From: Anaerolineae bacterium
GTDB lineage: Bacteria; Chloroflexota; Anaerolineae; Aggregatilineales; Phototrophicaceae
Direction of reading: 5' to 3'
Assembly: GCA_022826865.1 (NCBI GenBank)
Contig: JAJDUC010000051.1
Span: forward strand, 1-55,787
DNA length: 55,787 nucleotides
In this document: piece by piece, positions 8,267 through 16,085 of the stretch
How positions within the stretch are numbered: the first letter of the stretch is position 1
Layout: each line of letters begins with the position of its first letter
Made by a program: the position numbers and the translations under genes
Notes under the pieces: model-generated
The model's input: the letters and a program-made list of their open reading frames with translations, nothing else
Databases searched by the model: none
Told to the model about the DNA's origin: nothing

Positions 8267-9850
8267 TTAGCCCTCGCTGTCGGCCGCCGTTTGCGTATCT
8301 ATAAGCCAAATATAGACTCCATCGCGATTGATGATTTCCCGCGCGCTCCGAACCATGGTCAAATGTTCATATTGGTAGGGCTTGTAATTGTAGGGATGCG
8401 AGACTTGAAGAATCACCTTGCCTTCGGGCCGATCGCTCATCTCAGTAACCGGATGATAATATCCCGCGTTCACCAGAATATAACGCGCGTCTTTACGCTT
8501 GGGATTCGCGAAATAGAGCCCCTTCGCCGGCGGCAGGAAAGTCGTCTCAAATGAAACCGAAGCGTATTCATCCAGTACGTCCCGGGCGACTTCGATATAG
8601 AAACGCTGATTAATCGCCGCGAGAAAGTTGCCAGCGCTAATGATGCAGGCAGCCAGCAAGAGCAGCATTGAACGCTTGAATCCCAGCCGCTTAAGCAGCG
8701 GCGCAAACGCATAAGCGCAGATCAAGGCCGCGAAGGGTACGATCGGCCGCACAAAGCGCCCGGCCAGCGCGACTATGTGCAAGCCCGACGAAAAGAGACA
8801 CATCGACAGATAGAGCAGGGCCAGGCCGGAGAGCCAAAGGATCGCGCGATGTCGGCGACCAGGACGCTGACGGCGTAGGAGGTTGAGCGCGGCGACAATT
8901 CCGGCCAACCAGACCAGAGCTGTCAGGCCTTCGGCATCGCGAAAATAGAGAAAGGGCAACAACAACCCTTCGTCATAATCCCCGATTGCCGTGTATCCGA
9001 ACAAATGCATCATCGAAAACATGTCTGCATCCAGAATCAGAAAGTTAAATAGCATGATGGGCGCCAGCAAGAGCAAGGCGCCGACCAGAATGCCGATTGG
9101 CCGCATGACAAGATCCAGCCGCTTGCGCGCCAGCATGACGCAGAAAAGAAACGCAATGGCAAACATGAAGAAATAATGAGCGAAATAGATCCAGAAGGCG
9201 CAGAACATCAGCGCGCCAATCAGCGCTGCGCCCCTGACGCTGGAGTTGCGCAGGCGCAATGCCGCGTAGAGCGCAGCCAGTCCCAATAGCATCGATATAT
9301 CGTATGGCAGAAAGTGCCTGGAATATATGAACCAGGAATTGGATGTGGCCAGGAAGAATGCGCTCAGCAGCGCTTCGTCTTTGTGGGCGCCCGCCTGCAG
9401 CGCGATAAGGTAGACCATGCCGATGGACAAGACTGAGGGTATAGCAAAGAAGACGGCTGACAAACGATAATCGCCCAGCTGATTGCGCCAATAATCGTTC
9501 CAGGAGACGCCGCCATTGTCTTGCGTTTCATACATCAGCCGATGCAGGTATGCGGGAATGAGCGCCGGCGATGTCATGCCCGCGTGCGACCGATACTTTA
9601 GCAAGCTGGCGATAACGTTCTTGAAATCGCCCGCGTACAATTTGTCCGCGACAGTCGTCGATGACCAATACCTTCGTTCGTCCGGCCAGTACATTTGGCC
9701 GCCATTGGCGACAAGCAGAAGGCGCAAGAGGAAGGAAACAAGCAAAATCAGCAGCAGAGCGTGCCAGTGGCGGAGGCGATACGGCAGGAATGGAATGGTC
9801 AAATGGGAATCGCGCAATTCGGCTTCTGACGACGAGGAAAGAGTTTGCAT
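8267..9850 (-). CDS. Polytopic GT-C-type glycosyltransferase (PMT/GT39-like)
   Basis: A 527-residue integral membrane protein with roughly ten hydrophobic helices. The first extracytoplasmic loop carries WPDERRYW (Asp57-Glu58) right after TM1, the acidic pair expected of lipid-linked-sugar glycosyltransferases of the GT-C fold (PMT, ArnT and GT39 families, known). The C-terminal 110 residues form a soluble domain. It probably transfers a sugar from a polyprenyl-phosphate donor outside the membrane. The substrate is unknown. The HEAT protein gene lies 19 bp upstream on the same strand, so the two may be cotranscribed. Confidence 0.85.
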   Translation of the reverse strand: MQTLSSSSEAELRDSHLTIPFLPYRLRHWHALLLILLVSFLLRLLLVANGGQMYWPDERRYWSSTTVADKLYAGDFKNVIASLLKYRSHAGMTSPALIPAYLHRLMYETQDNGGVSWNDYWRNQLGDYRLSAVFFAIPSVLSIGMVYLIALQAGAHKDEALLSAFFLATSNSWFIYSRHFLPYDISMLLGLAALYAALRLRNSSVRGAALIGALMFCAFWIYFAHYFFMFAIAFLFCVMLARKRLDLVMRPIGILVGALLLLAPIMLFNFLILDADMFSMMHLFGYTAIGDYDEGLLLPFLYFRDAEGLTALVWLAGIVAALNLLRRQRPGRRHRAILWLSGLALLYLSMCLFSSGLHIVALAGRFVRPIVPFAALICAYAFAPLLKRLGFKRSMLLLLAACIISAGNFLAAINQRFYIEVARDVLDEYASVSFETTFLPPAKGLYFANPKRKDARYILVNAGYYHPVTEMSDRPEGKVILQVSHPYNYKPYQYEHLTMVRSAREIINRDGVYIWLIDTQTAADSEG

Positions 9851-9869
9851 GCCTGCAGCGATGGTGCGG

Positions 9870-10310
9870 CTAGATGGGCGGCTGGCGTTCGGGATACCCG
9901 CCGGTTTCAGGCTGGTAGCCTAAATCTCGCAGCGCTTGCAGCGCCGCCTCGCGCCGCCTGTCCTGTCCCTTATCCGCCACATCCAGCAAGGCGCCAATCG
10001 CGCGAGGATCGCCGATCTTGCCCAGCGCCAGCGCCGCGTGATAGGGAGTGAGGAAACCGGGCGCTTCCAAGGCGCGTATCAGAGGAGAGACGGCGCGCCC
10101 ATCCTTCAGCTTGCCCAGCATCATCGCCGCCCGTCCGCGTACGATCAGGTCTTCCTGGCCGTCCTCCACAATGTTGATCAGCTTGCGCACCGCTTGCTCG
10201 CCGCCGACCATGCCGAGTTTCATGACGGCAGTCCGTCTTTGGTCCTTGTTGACATCCCGCAATTCGGAGAGGATGGCTCTCACTTTGATATCATTTTCCG
10301 GATCCATCAT
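9870..10310 (-). CDS. Small HEAT-repeat (PBS lyase-like) protein
   Basis: A 146-residue protein made almost entirely of about 30-residue HEAT repeats: RRTAVMKLGMVGGEQAVRKLINIVED, GRAAMMLGKLKDGRAVSPLIRALE, YHAALALGKIGDPRAIGALLDVADK, RREAALQALRDLG. Each has the paired-helix pattern with conserved Ala, Leu and Gly. Such proteins usually act as protein-binding scaffolds. No other domain. Probably in one transcript with the membrane glycosyltransferase 19 bp downstream. Function unknown. Confidence 0.85.
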   Translation of the reverse strand: MMDPENDIKVRAILSELRDVNKDQRRTAVMKLGMVGGEQAVRKLINIVEDGQEDLIVRGRAAMMLGKLKDGRAVSPLIRALEAPGFLTPYHAALALGKIGDPRAIGALLDVADKGQDRRREAALQALRDLGYQPETGGYPERQPPI

Positions 10311-10454
10311 TGACGTCTCTCCGGGCCAGATCTATTTCTTCACCCATTTTACGCAGATCACGATTTCTGCCAGACTCGGACGGCGGCGCAAGTACAATCC
10401 TGCACAACTATAGTTTACCGCCTCTTCCTTCTTTCTCCCACCTGCTCATCATGT

Positions 10455-10563
10455 GGTACTGTATCAAAGTCGGTTGAATTTCTTCAAATACCGACGATTT
10501 GGTAGGGGCGATCCACCGGATCGCCCCTACCAGACTATTTCAACCGAAATAGATACAACTACC
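10455..10563. mobile_element. MITE-like element, family 1 (109 bp, long TIRs, 8-bp TSD)
   Basis: The left end GGTACTGTATC...TCGGTTGAA and the reverse complement of the right end GGTAGTTGTATC...TCGGTTGAA form terminal inverted repeats of about 27 bp. The core is a near-perfect palindrome (GTAGGGGCGATCC-acc-GGATCGCCCCTAC, about 10502-10531). Both ends are flanked by CATCATGT (10447-10454 and 10564-10571), an 8-bp direct repeat, as expected of a target-site duplication. There is no ORF, so it would need a transposase in trans. It fills most of the 320-bp gap between the HEAT gene and the ABC ATPase. Confidence 0.75.
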
Positions 10564-10630
10564 CATCATGTGAAATTTAGCAAATCGCACATAGGCAAGC
10601 ATGCTCTGTCCGCATGCGCCGACGCAGCTT

Positions 10631-11356
10631 TCATTTTGCCGGCCTTGCCTCATCGCCGGCCGGCGGCTCAGCCGGCGCTGAACCCAACCGGCCGTCATGA
10701 ATACGATAAACTCGATCAGCATATTCTACGATGTCGTTGCTGTGCGTCGCCATGATGAGCGTCTTGCCCGCCGCGCGCGTCAAGCGGAGCAACAGCTTCA
10801 AGACCTGCCAGCCCGTCTCGTCATCCAGGTTGCCCGTCGGCTCGTCCGCCAGCACGATCTTGGGTTCATGCAGCAGAGCCCGGGCAATGGCCACGCGCTG
10901 CTGCTCCCCGCCGCTGAGCTTATCCGGGAATGTCGACGCCCGGTCCGCCAGGCCCACCTGCTCCAGCAGGTTCATCGCCCGCGCTTCTTCCAGCTTCAGT
11001 CGCGAACCACCCAGTTCCTGCGGCAGGGTGATGTTTTCCAGAACTGTCAACGTCGGGATCAGATTGAAGAATTGAAAAATAATGCCAATATGATCGCGCC
11101 GAAACAGCGTCTGCTTTCTGTCAGTGAGCGCGCATATGTCCGTGCCCTCTATAACGATGCTGCCGCGGTCCGGCTGATCAATGCCACTCAGCAGGTTGAG
11201 CAGCGTGCTCTTTCCGCTTCCGCTCGCGCCCAATACAGCCAAAAACTCGCCGCGGCAAATGTCAAGGCTCACGCCATCCAGAACGTGCAACCTGCGATTG
11301 CCCTCAATATAAGTTTTGTATAAGTCGCGAATCTTAACGATGGACCCGTCCCGCAT
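10631..11356 (-). CDS. ABC transporter ATP-binding protein, MacB/LolD/FtsE-like
   Basis: ATPase of 241 residues when started at ATG 11356, which has GAGG six bases upstream; the frame stays open to 11521, but that extension is not conserved-looking. Walker [10 protein letters not shown], signature [15 protein letters not shown], Walker B IVLADEP and the H-loop ATHS are all present. GNLDDETG after Walker B is typical of the MacB/LolD family, which drives lipoprotein or peptide export. No permease is encoded nearby, so it is an orphan ATPase. The SH3b/CARDB gene is divergent and shares the 250-bp upstream region. Confidence 0.93.
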   Translation of the reverse strand: MRDGSIVKIRDLYKTYIEGNRRLHVLDGVSLDICRGEFLAVLGASGSGKSTLLNLLSGIDQPDRGSIVIEGTDICALTDRKQTLFRRDHIGIIFQFFNLIPTLTVLENITLPQELGGSRLKLEEARAMNLLEQVGLADRASTFPDKLSGGEQQRVAIARALLHEPKIVLADEPTGNLDDETGWQVLKLLLRLTRAAGKTLIMATHSNDIVEYADRVYRIHDGRLGSAPAEPPAGDEARPAK

Positions 11357-11608
11357 AATCAGCCTCGCATTCGTCGGCGCAAGCGCCTCAATTCTATCCC
11401 GGCGCGGCGTATTTGTATGCGCCTGTTCGCGCCCGGCCGCCCGGCTCAATGCCTCGCTCGGGCGATGCCGGCCCGAGTTAGCGAGCTTGTCGAAATCACC
11501 GAGTTCTGAGACCTGCCGCATGCAAGCAAATCAAAATTCTTATATGATAGAATAATCATGGTTTGCATTAACGTCGCCGAAGCCGGCGCGTATTCAGGAG
11601 GCGCATCA

Positions 11609-12811
11609 ATGAATCGAGCCAGATTTCTTGCCTGTCTTATCTTTGCCATGCTGTTATTTATTCCTGCCGTTATCGGACAGGAAAGCGGCAGCGCAATAGA
11701 ACCGCAGGATTCAGACATGAAGAATCCGGATGCGCATATCAGCTTTCCGCCTCCGGTTTACGTCGTTCGCGACAGCGTCGATATTCGCGGCACGGTGACC
11801 TTGCCCGCCATGCGCAACTTTTTCATCGAGTTTCGTCCCCTCGCGCTCGACATGGGCATGAGCGATGACAGCGAGGCCCTCAGCAACCAGTGGTTCCCGG
11901 CGACCTCGCCCGGCTTCGAGCCCGTTGTAGACGATATCCTGGGATCCTGGAATACCGTAACGCTGCGCGATGGATTGTACGAAATCCGCCTGACCATCTT
12001 TACCGGTGGCGAAATGCCGGAATACCAGCGCGTCAGCCCGATTCGCGTGGAAAACAACCCGCCGGCCTTTGTTGCCGAAGAGCAGATGATGAAGATCGAA
12101 GTGGTCGTTGAACCGACCGTCGAGCCCGAGCCAACGGCCACGGCCGACCCCTCGCCGCGCGTCGTCGCCATCGTCAATAGCAACGTTCGCGCCGGCGATT
12201 CGACCGACTACGCCGTTGTTGGTCACCTGCTGGTCGATCAAACCGCGAGAATCAGAGGCATAAGCGCCTTCCGCTCAGGCTGGTTCTACATCGAGTTTGC
12301 TAATGGCCGCACCGGGTTCATCCATCCCAATATCGTGCAAACGCAAGGCGATCTGAGCAACCTGCCGCGGATAAACCCGCCGCCCTTGCCGCCAACCGCC
12401 ATTCCCGTGCCGACCATTCCGCCGGCCCCGCAGCAACAGACTGGCGTCAATCTGCGCATCGCAAGCGTCGTCATTAGTCCGCACCCGGCGAAATGCGGCG
12501 AGGCCTACCGCATAGATGTCACAGTGCAAAACAATGGGACCGCCAATTGGGATGGCGGCGCGGCCATTCAGGTCAAGGATACGCACGCCGCCACCGGCAA
12601 CCGCGTGGAAGAGACGATCATCGGCATCGGCCAGATAGCCGCCGGCGCATCGAAATCCTTCGTTGGCCATATCACAGCAAGCACCTACTACAACGAGTTG
12701 CACAATATCAATCTGTATCTCGATGTCAATAATGAAGTCGCCGAAACCAACGAAGGCGACAATCAACACGCCACGGCGCCGTACATCCTGGCTAAAGCCA
12801 ATTGCAATTAG
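11609..12811 (+). CDS. Secreted SH3b- and CARDB-domain protein
   Basis: About 400 residues from ATG 11609, chosen because AGGAGG lies 7-8 nt upstream; an in-frame ATG at 11558 lacks this. A signal peptide covers about residues 1-24 (ends AVIGQ). Next comes an Ig-like stretch, then a Pro/Glu/Thr linker, a bacterial SH3 domain (about 170-245, VRAGDSTDYAVVGHL ... GRTGFIHP), a Pro-rich linker, and a CARDB beta-sandwich at the C-terminus (VTVQNNGTANW ... NEVAETNEGDN). These domains bind cell-wall or protein ligands, so an envelope role is likely. A hairpin terminator follows. Confidence 0.88.
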   Translation: MNRARFLACLIFAMLLFIPAVIGQESGSAIEPQDSDMKNPDAHISFPPPVYVVRDSVDIRGTVTLPAMRNFFIEFRPLALDMGMSDDSEALSNQWFPATSPGFEPVVDDILGSWNTVTLRDGLYEIRLTIFTGGEMPEYQRVSPIRVENNPPAFVAEEQMMKIEVVVEPTVEPEPTATADPSPRVVAIVNSNVRAGDSTDYAVVGHLLVDQTARIRGISAFRSGWFYIEFANGRTGFIHPNIVQTQGDLSNLPRINPPPLPPTAIPVPTIPPAPQQQTGVNLRIASVVISPHPAKCGEAYRIDVTVQNNGTANWDGGAAIQVKDTHAATGNRVEETIIGIGQIAAGASKSFVGHITASTYYNELHNINLYLDVNNEVAETNEGDNQHATAPYILAKANCN

Positions 12812-13569
12812 ATCGAGATTTCAAATACGGGGCGAGTTCGATTTCGCCCCGTTTCTCGTCTCAAAACCGTGTAGCGGTTTAACTTGCCGCCGGCGCCATC
12901 CGCGCGATAATCAGCGATCACCGTCAAGCCGCTGGCGCGAATAAGCGCGTCATGCTCCTCGTCATTTATGTAATGGCAATAGCGGAGCGCGCGCTCTCCC
13001 CGCCGCCAATCCAACAGATAATCGTGTTTCTCTACCTGGAGTTCATCGGGCCAGGGCACAATCCGATTGCGAAAGCGATCCAACTCATAAAAGCGCCAGG
13101 CGGCCCAAGCCAGGCAGCCGCCGGGGGCGACACAATCGGCCGCCGCCCGTAGCAAGCTCATGCGCTTCTGATATCCCGGCACATGGTGCATAAGGCCAAA
13201 GAGCGTAACCAGTTGCGCTTCGCGCTCGGGCGGACCGTCCCAGACCAGGTCGCGCTCCTGAAATTCGCTATCTATCGCCGGCTGCGCCTCCACACCGACC
13301 CGCGCGGCGGCCAGCAGAGGGGGGCTGCTATCAATGCCGATATACTTAAATGCGCTTGCCTGGCTCCGCGCCAAAAATAATGCGAAGCGCCCATTGCCAC
13401 AGCCCAGATCCAGAACAGAGCAAACCGGAACGTCGAGCGCCTGCAGCAGCCGTTGCCAACCGCGCCAAGGGCGCTGGCGCGTTTGGTCAAACTCGCCAGC
13501 GGCCTGCAAATAAAACTCGCGATTGATCGCATTGAGGCGACGCTGCGTGAACGGATCCATCGTGTTCAA
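12808..13569 (-). CDS. Class I SAM-dependent methyltransferase (Trm9-like)
   Basis: A 253-residue methyltransferase. SAM-binding motif I is VLDLGCGNGRFALFLA (about 54-69), followed by an acidic IGIDSS strand and LFGLMHHVP as motif IV. The N-terminus (NREFYLQAAGEFDQTRQRPWRGW) resembles Trm9/ALKBH8-type tRNA wobble-uridine methyltransferases; the tRNA role is inference. Its 3' end overlaps that of the convergent SH3b/CARDB gene by 4 bp. Either ATG 13569 or the one three codons on could start it. Confidence 0.88.
   Translation of the reverse strand: MNTMDPFTQRRLNAINREFYLQAAGEFDQTRQRPWRGWQRLLQALDVPVCSVLDLGCGNGRFALFLARSQASAFKYIGIDSSPPLLAAARVGVEAQPAIDSEFQERDLVWDGPPEREAQLVTLFGLMHHVPGYQKRMSLLRAAADCVAPGGCLAWAAWRFYELDRFRNRIVPWPDELQVEKHDYLLDWRRGERALRYCHYINDEEHDALIRASGLTVIADYRADGAGGKLNRYTVLRRETGRNRTRPVFEISI
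12827..12852 (+). terminator. Hairpin ACGGGGCGA/TCGCCCCGT after the SH3b/CARDB gene
   Basis: Perfect 9-bp arms with an 8-nt loop followed by TTCTC. It starts 15 bp after the SH3b/CARDB stop. It lies inside the 3' end of the convergent methyltransferase frame, so it is shared coding and termination sequence. The T-tract is short. Confidence 0.5.
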
Positions 13570-13939
13570 CTTGGCCGAGTCTCTATGAAGCCAAATCGGA
13601 CTGAAAAGAGGTAAGAATCATCAATCCAGCGATGTCCATTGAGAGACAAGAGATTTGCCGTCTCCTCCAATAGTTTAAGCCAATGGCGGCCCCGGTCGAA
13701 TTGGCGCCTCGGTCTCATTTTAACGCTCTCGCCGCAAGATATGTTATAGTGTGCCTAGACGGGTCTAGTTGCCTTGGCTGAGATGCTTTGCGAGCTATAT
13801 TGCCTGTGCCGTATAGATGACTCTTGTTTTTCCTGGTCGAATGCGAATTCGATACGCCCGCTCGGCGGTCCGTTCAATCGCAGCTTGAGCCACAGTGCGG
13901 GAAACCCGGCCGCCACAGTTGAACATTAAAGGACAAGCA
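13570..13939. other. 370-bp intergenic region without a recognisable gene
   Basis: Divergent promoter region between the methyltransferase and the ParB-like gene. A TATAGT hexamer near 13745 is a possible -10 for the rightward gene. No tRNA-like fold, repeat copy or credible small ORF was seen. Confidence 0.5.
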
Positions 13940-14962
13940 ATGTTAGAGCAGCACCGCTTCCGCAACTACTTCAACGAGGGACGCAGCAAATTCCAGGCGA
14001 TCCACAACAAGGTATTCTGGGAAGAGGTCCTCAACCACCTCTTACGCCGTCACAACGAATTGATGAATTTCGACGAGATTCGCAGCCGCCTGCATTTGCA
14101 CGAAGAGCATTACGAAGGCGTGCGCGATGTCCCGCTCGATAACATCGTCGGCAGCGTCGGGCGCTACAAAGACTTCACCGCGACCTTCCTGCCCAAAAAC
14201 AGCAAACTGCGCGACCGCTGGAGTCGGGTTTACGCCTTGGCCAACAGCCTGGAAGGCCCGCCTCCCATCGAGTTGTACAAGGTTGGCGATGCCTATTTCG
14301 TGCGCGACGGCAATCATCGCGTCTCAGTCGCCCGCCAGCTCCGCGCCAAGACGATTCAGGCCCATGTCATCGAATTGCCGACTACCGTGCCATTGCGCCC
14401 GGGCATGAGCGAACTGGAAATGGCGGCGGCGGAAGCTTACGCCAACTTCCTCGACGAGACCGGCCTGTCGCGCAGCGTTCCCGATCACGAATCGATCGAA
14501 CTGACCGAACCTTCCCGTTATCATGAGCTGATGGCCTACATCTTCCTGCATGAACGGGTGATGGAAAAGCTGGAAGGCCATGCGATGACCACGGAGGAAG
14601 CCACCTCCGACTGGTATCACACCGTCTATAAACCGGCCATTGCCTTAATCCGCAAGCACGATGTGATGGACCTGGTCAAAGGTCACGACAACGCCCGCAC
14701 AGAAGGCGATCTCTATCTCTGGCTGATGAACAATCTTCTGGACCTGCGCCACCAGTATGGGGATGCGGCGCCGGTAAAGTCCTTCAGCGGGGCGCTGACA
14801 TCCTATCTCGAAGAAGAGCATGTCGCTGTGCCGGAAGCCTTGCGCAGCGAAAGCGATGAAACAGTTGTGCTGACGCATACGCAAGCCATGGACGCCGTGC
14901 GCAAGCAACGCGAGAGCCATCAAGATGACGATACATCCGATACCGACTCGCTGATCGGCTGA
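13940..14962 (+). CDS. ParB/Srx-fold-like protein, function unknown
   Basis: A 340-residue protein from ATG 13940, which has AAAGGA 6-7 nt upstream; a GTG at 13895 is a weaker start. The middle segment RDVPLDNIVGSVGRY and FVRDGNHRVSVARQL (about 120) matches the ParB-like pattern in which a strand and an Arg-x-GxHR loop form a nucleotide-binding or nuclease site. The C-terminal half is helical and acidic. It could be a regulator or nuclease-like factor; no DNA-binding domain is obvious. Convergent with the response-regulator-like gene, 12 bp apart. Confidence 0.8.
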   Translation: MLEQHRFRNYFNEGRSKFQAIHNKVFWEEVLNHLLRRHNELMNFDEIRSRLHLHEEHYEGVRDVPLDNIVGSVGRYKDFTATFLPKNSKLRDRWSRVYALANSLEGPPPIELYKVGDAYFVRDGNHRVSVARQLRAKTIQAHVIELPTTVPLRPGMSELEMAAAEAYANFLDETGLSRSVPDHESIELTEPSRYHELMAYIFLHERVMEKLEGHAMTTEEATSDWYHTVYKPAIALIRKHDVMDLVKGHDNARTEGDLYLWLMNNLLDLRHQYGDAAPVKSFSGALTSYLEEEHVAVPEALRSESDETVVLTHTQAMDAVRKQRESHQDDDTSDTDSLIG

Positions 14963-14974
14963 GCCGGAGGCCAC

Positions 14975-15718
14975 TCAGCAATCCCGAATATCCAGCGCCG
15001 TAATCCGCATGAAGGCGATTTCCTGCTGGTTCATTCCCGGCGGATAATCGCATTTATCCTCATGTGAAGACTCCAGAATACTGTACGCGTCTTTAATGTA
15101 ACCGCGCACCGCATTCACACCGATGCCCATCTCGTCGGCGACAAGGCGCTGCGGCATGCCTTCAACCGCGAAGAGCTCGATCGCCTGGCGGACCCGGCGC
15201 GACATGCCGATGTAGCGGCGCGGCAAGTTCAGGCACTTCGCCCGGCGCAAGCGCGGATGCGACAGCTTCCGCCTGGCGTCTTCGACGCCGGCGCTGATGA
15301 GAATCTCGTCCGGCGACAGCGAACAGGCGTGGCAGATCGCCCAGGCAATGTGAATGCGCGTATCCTGCTCCAGCAGATAAGCGGCGGCGCCGGCCTCGGC
15401 GGCGGCATAAATCATGTCGAGATCCACGAAGGGCGCCAGGCAAATGATCCGCAGCCCTTCAATAGACTCGCGCAATCGACGAATCGACGTGCGCTTCAGC
15501 TCCGAGCCGCCAACACTGTTCGCGTCCAACACAATCGCGTCCGGCAATTCAAATTCGCCCATCTTCTCGCGCGCGGCCCAAAACTCATCGAGGTTGGCGA
15601 ACATGCCAATGACACGCGTACGCCGATCCCAGGCGAGATAGGCGTTGATGGCATGCCGCGCGTAGAAGTCGCTGTTAAGCACCGCAACTTTGAGGTTGAT
15701 GCTGCCGATTCCCGTCAT
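14975..15718 (-). CDS. Response-regulator-like protein with C-terminal HTH
   Basis: A 247-residue protein. The first about 125 residues look like a receiver domain: VAVLNSD as strand 1 (only one acidic residue in the usual pair), AIVLDAN with the candidate phospho-Asp, LRIICLAPF, and AAEAGAAAYLLEQD. The C-terminal part has a helix-turn-helix (AVEGMPQRLVADEMGIGVNAVRGYIKDAY, about 190-218) like LuxR/sigma-4 domains. The reduced acidic pocket suggests phosphorylation may be absent or altered. No histidine kinase is adjacent. It probably regulates transcription; the target is unknown. Confidence 0.8.
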   Translation of the reverse strand: MTGIGSINLKVAVLNSDFYARHAINAYLAWDRRTRVIGMFANLDEFWAAREKMGEFELPDAIVLDANSVGGSELKRTSIRRLRESIEGLRIICLAPFVDLDMIYAAAEAGAAAYLLEQDTRIHIAWAICHACSLSPDEILISAGVEDARRKLSHPRLRRAKCLNLPRRYIGMSRRVRQAIELFAVEGMPQRLVADEMGIGVNAVRGYIKDAYSILESSHEDKCDYPPGMNQQEIAFMRITALDIRDC

Positions 15719-15800
15719 GCCTCATAGCCTCGCGCGCGTAAATCCGCGCCGTATTCTAACCCTGTCGCCCGGGCGGCCGCAAACCGGCCGCCCGAAACTC

Positions 15801-16007
15801 CAGGGCAATCGCATCAAATTGAAATAGCGCTGACAAATGACAATTCTTGCTCGGTTTTCGTAATCTGTAGGGGCGTTTGTCGGTCAGTGTCTACGCGACC
15901 CGCTGAAACGCCCAAAATTTGCAGGCCATTTTCAACGGGTGTCTCACGAGACGCCCCTACATTTTTACATGGCCATGGGCGGATAATGTTTTGAAGCGAT
16001 TGCCCTG
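15801..16007. mobile_element. MITE-like element, family 2, copy 1 (207 bp)
   Basis: The ends CAGGGCAATCGCATCAAA and TTTTGAAGCGATTGCCCTG are terminal inverted repeats. The interior holds two GTAGGGGCGT / ACGCCCCTAC-type palindromic blocks and the segment TTTGCAGGCCATTTTCAACG shared with the other copies. Flanks are CCCGAAACTC and CCCGAACCCG, a 7/10 match that may be a decayed duplication. No ORF. It accounts for most of the gap between the response-regulator gene and yitJ. Confidence 0.78.
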
Positions 16008-16085
16008 CCCGAACCCGCAGCCGCCTGGCGTTCGCGCTCGCCCCCGGCGCTGACGGGGGCTGCCTGTAGTCGGCTCAAGAATGGC

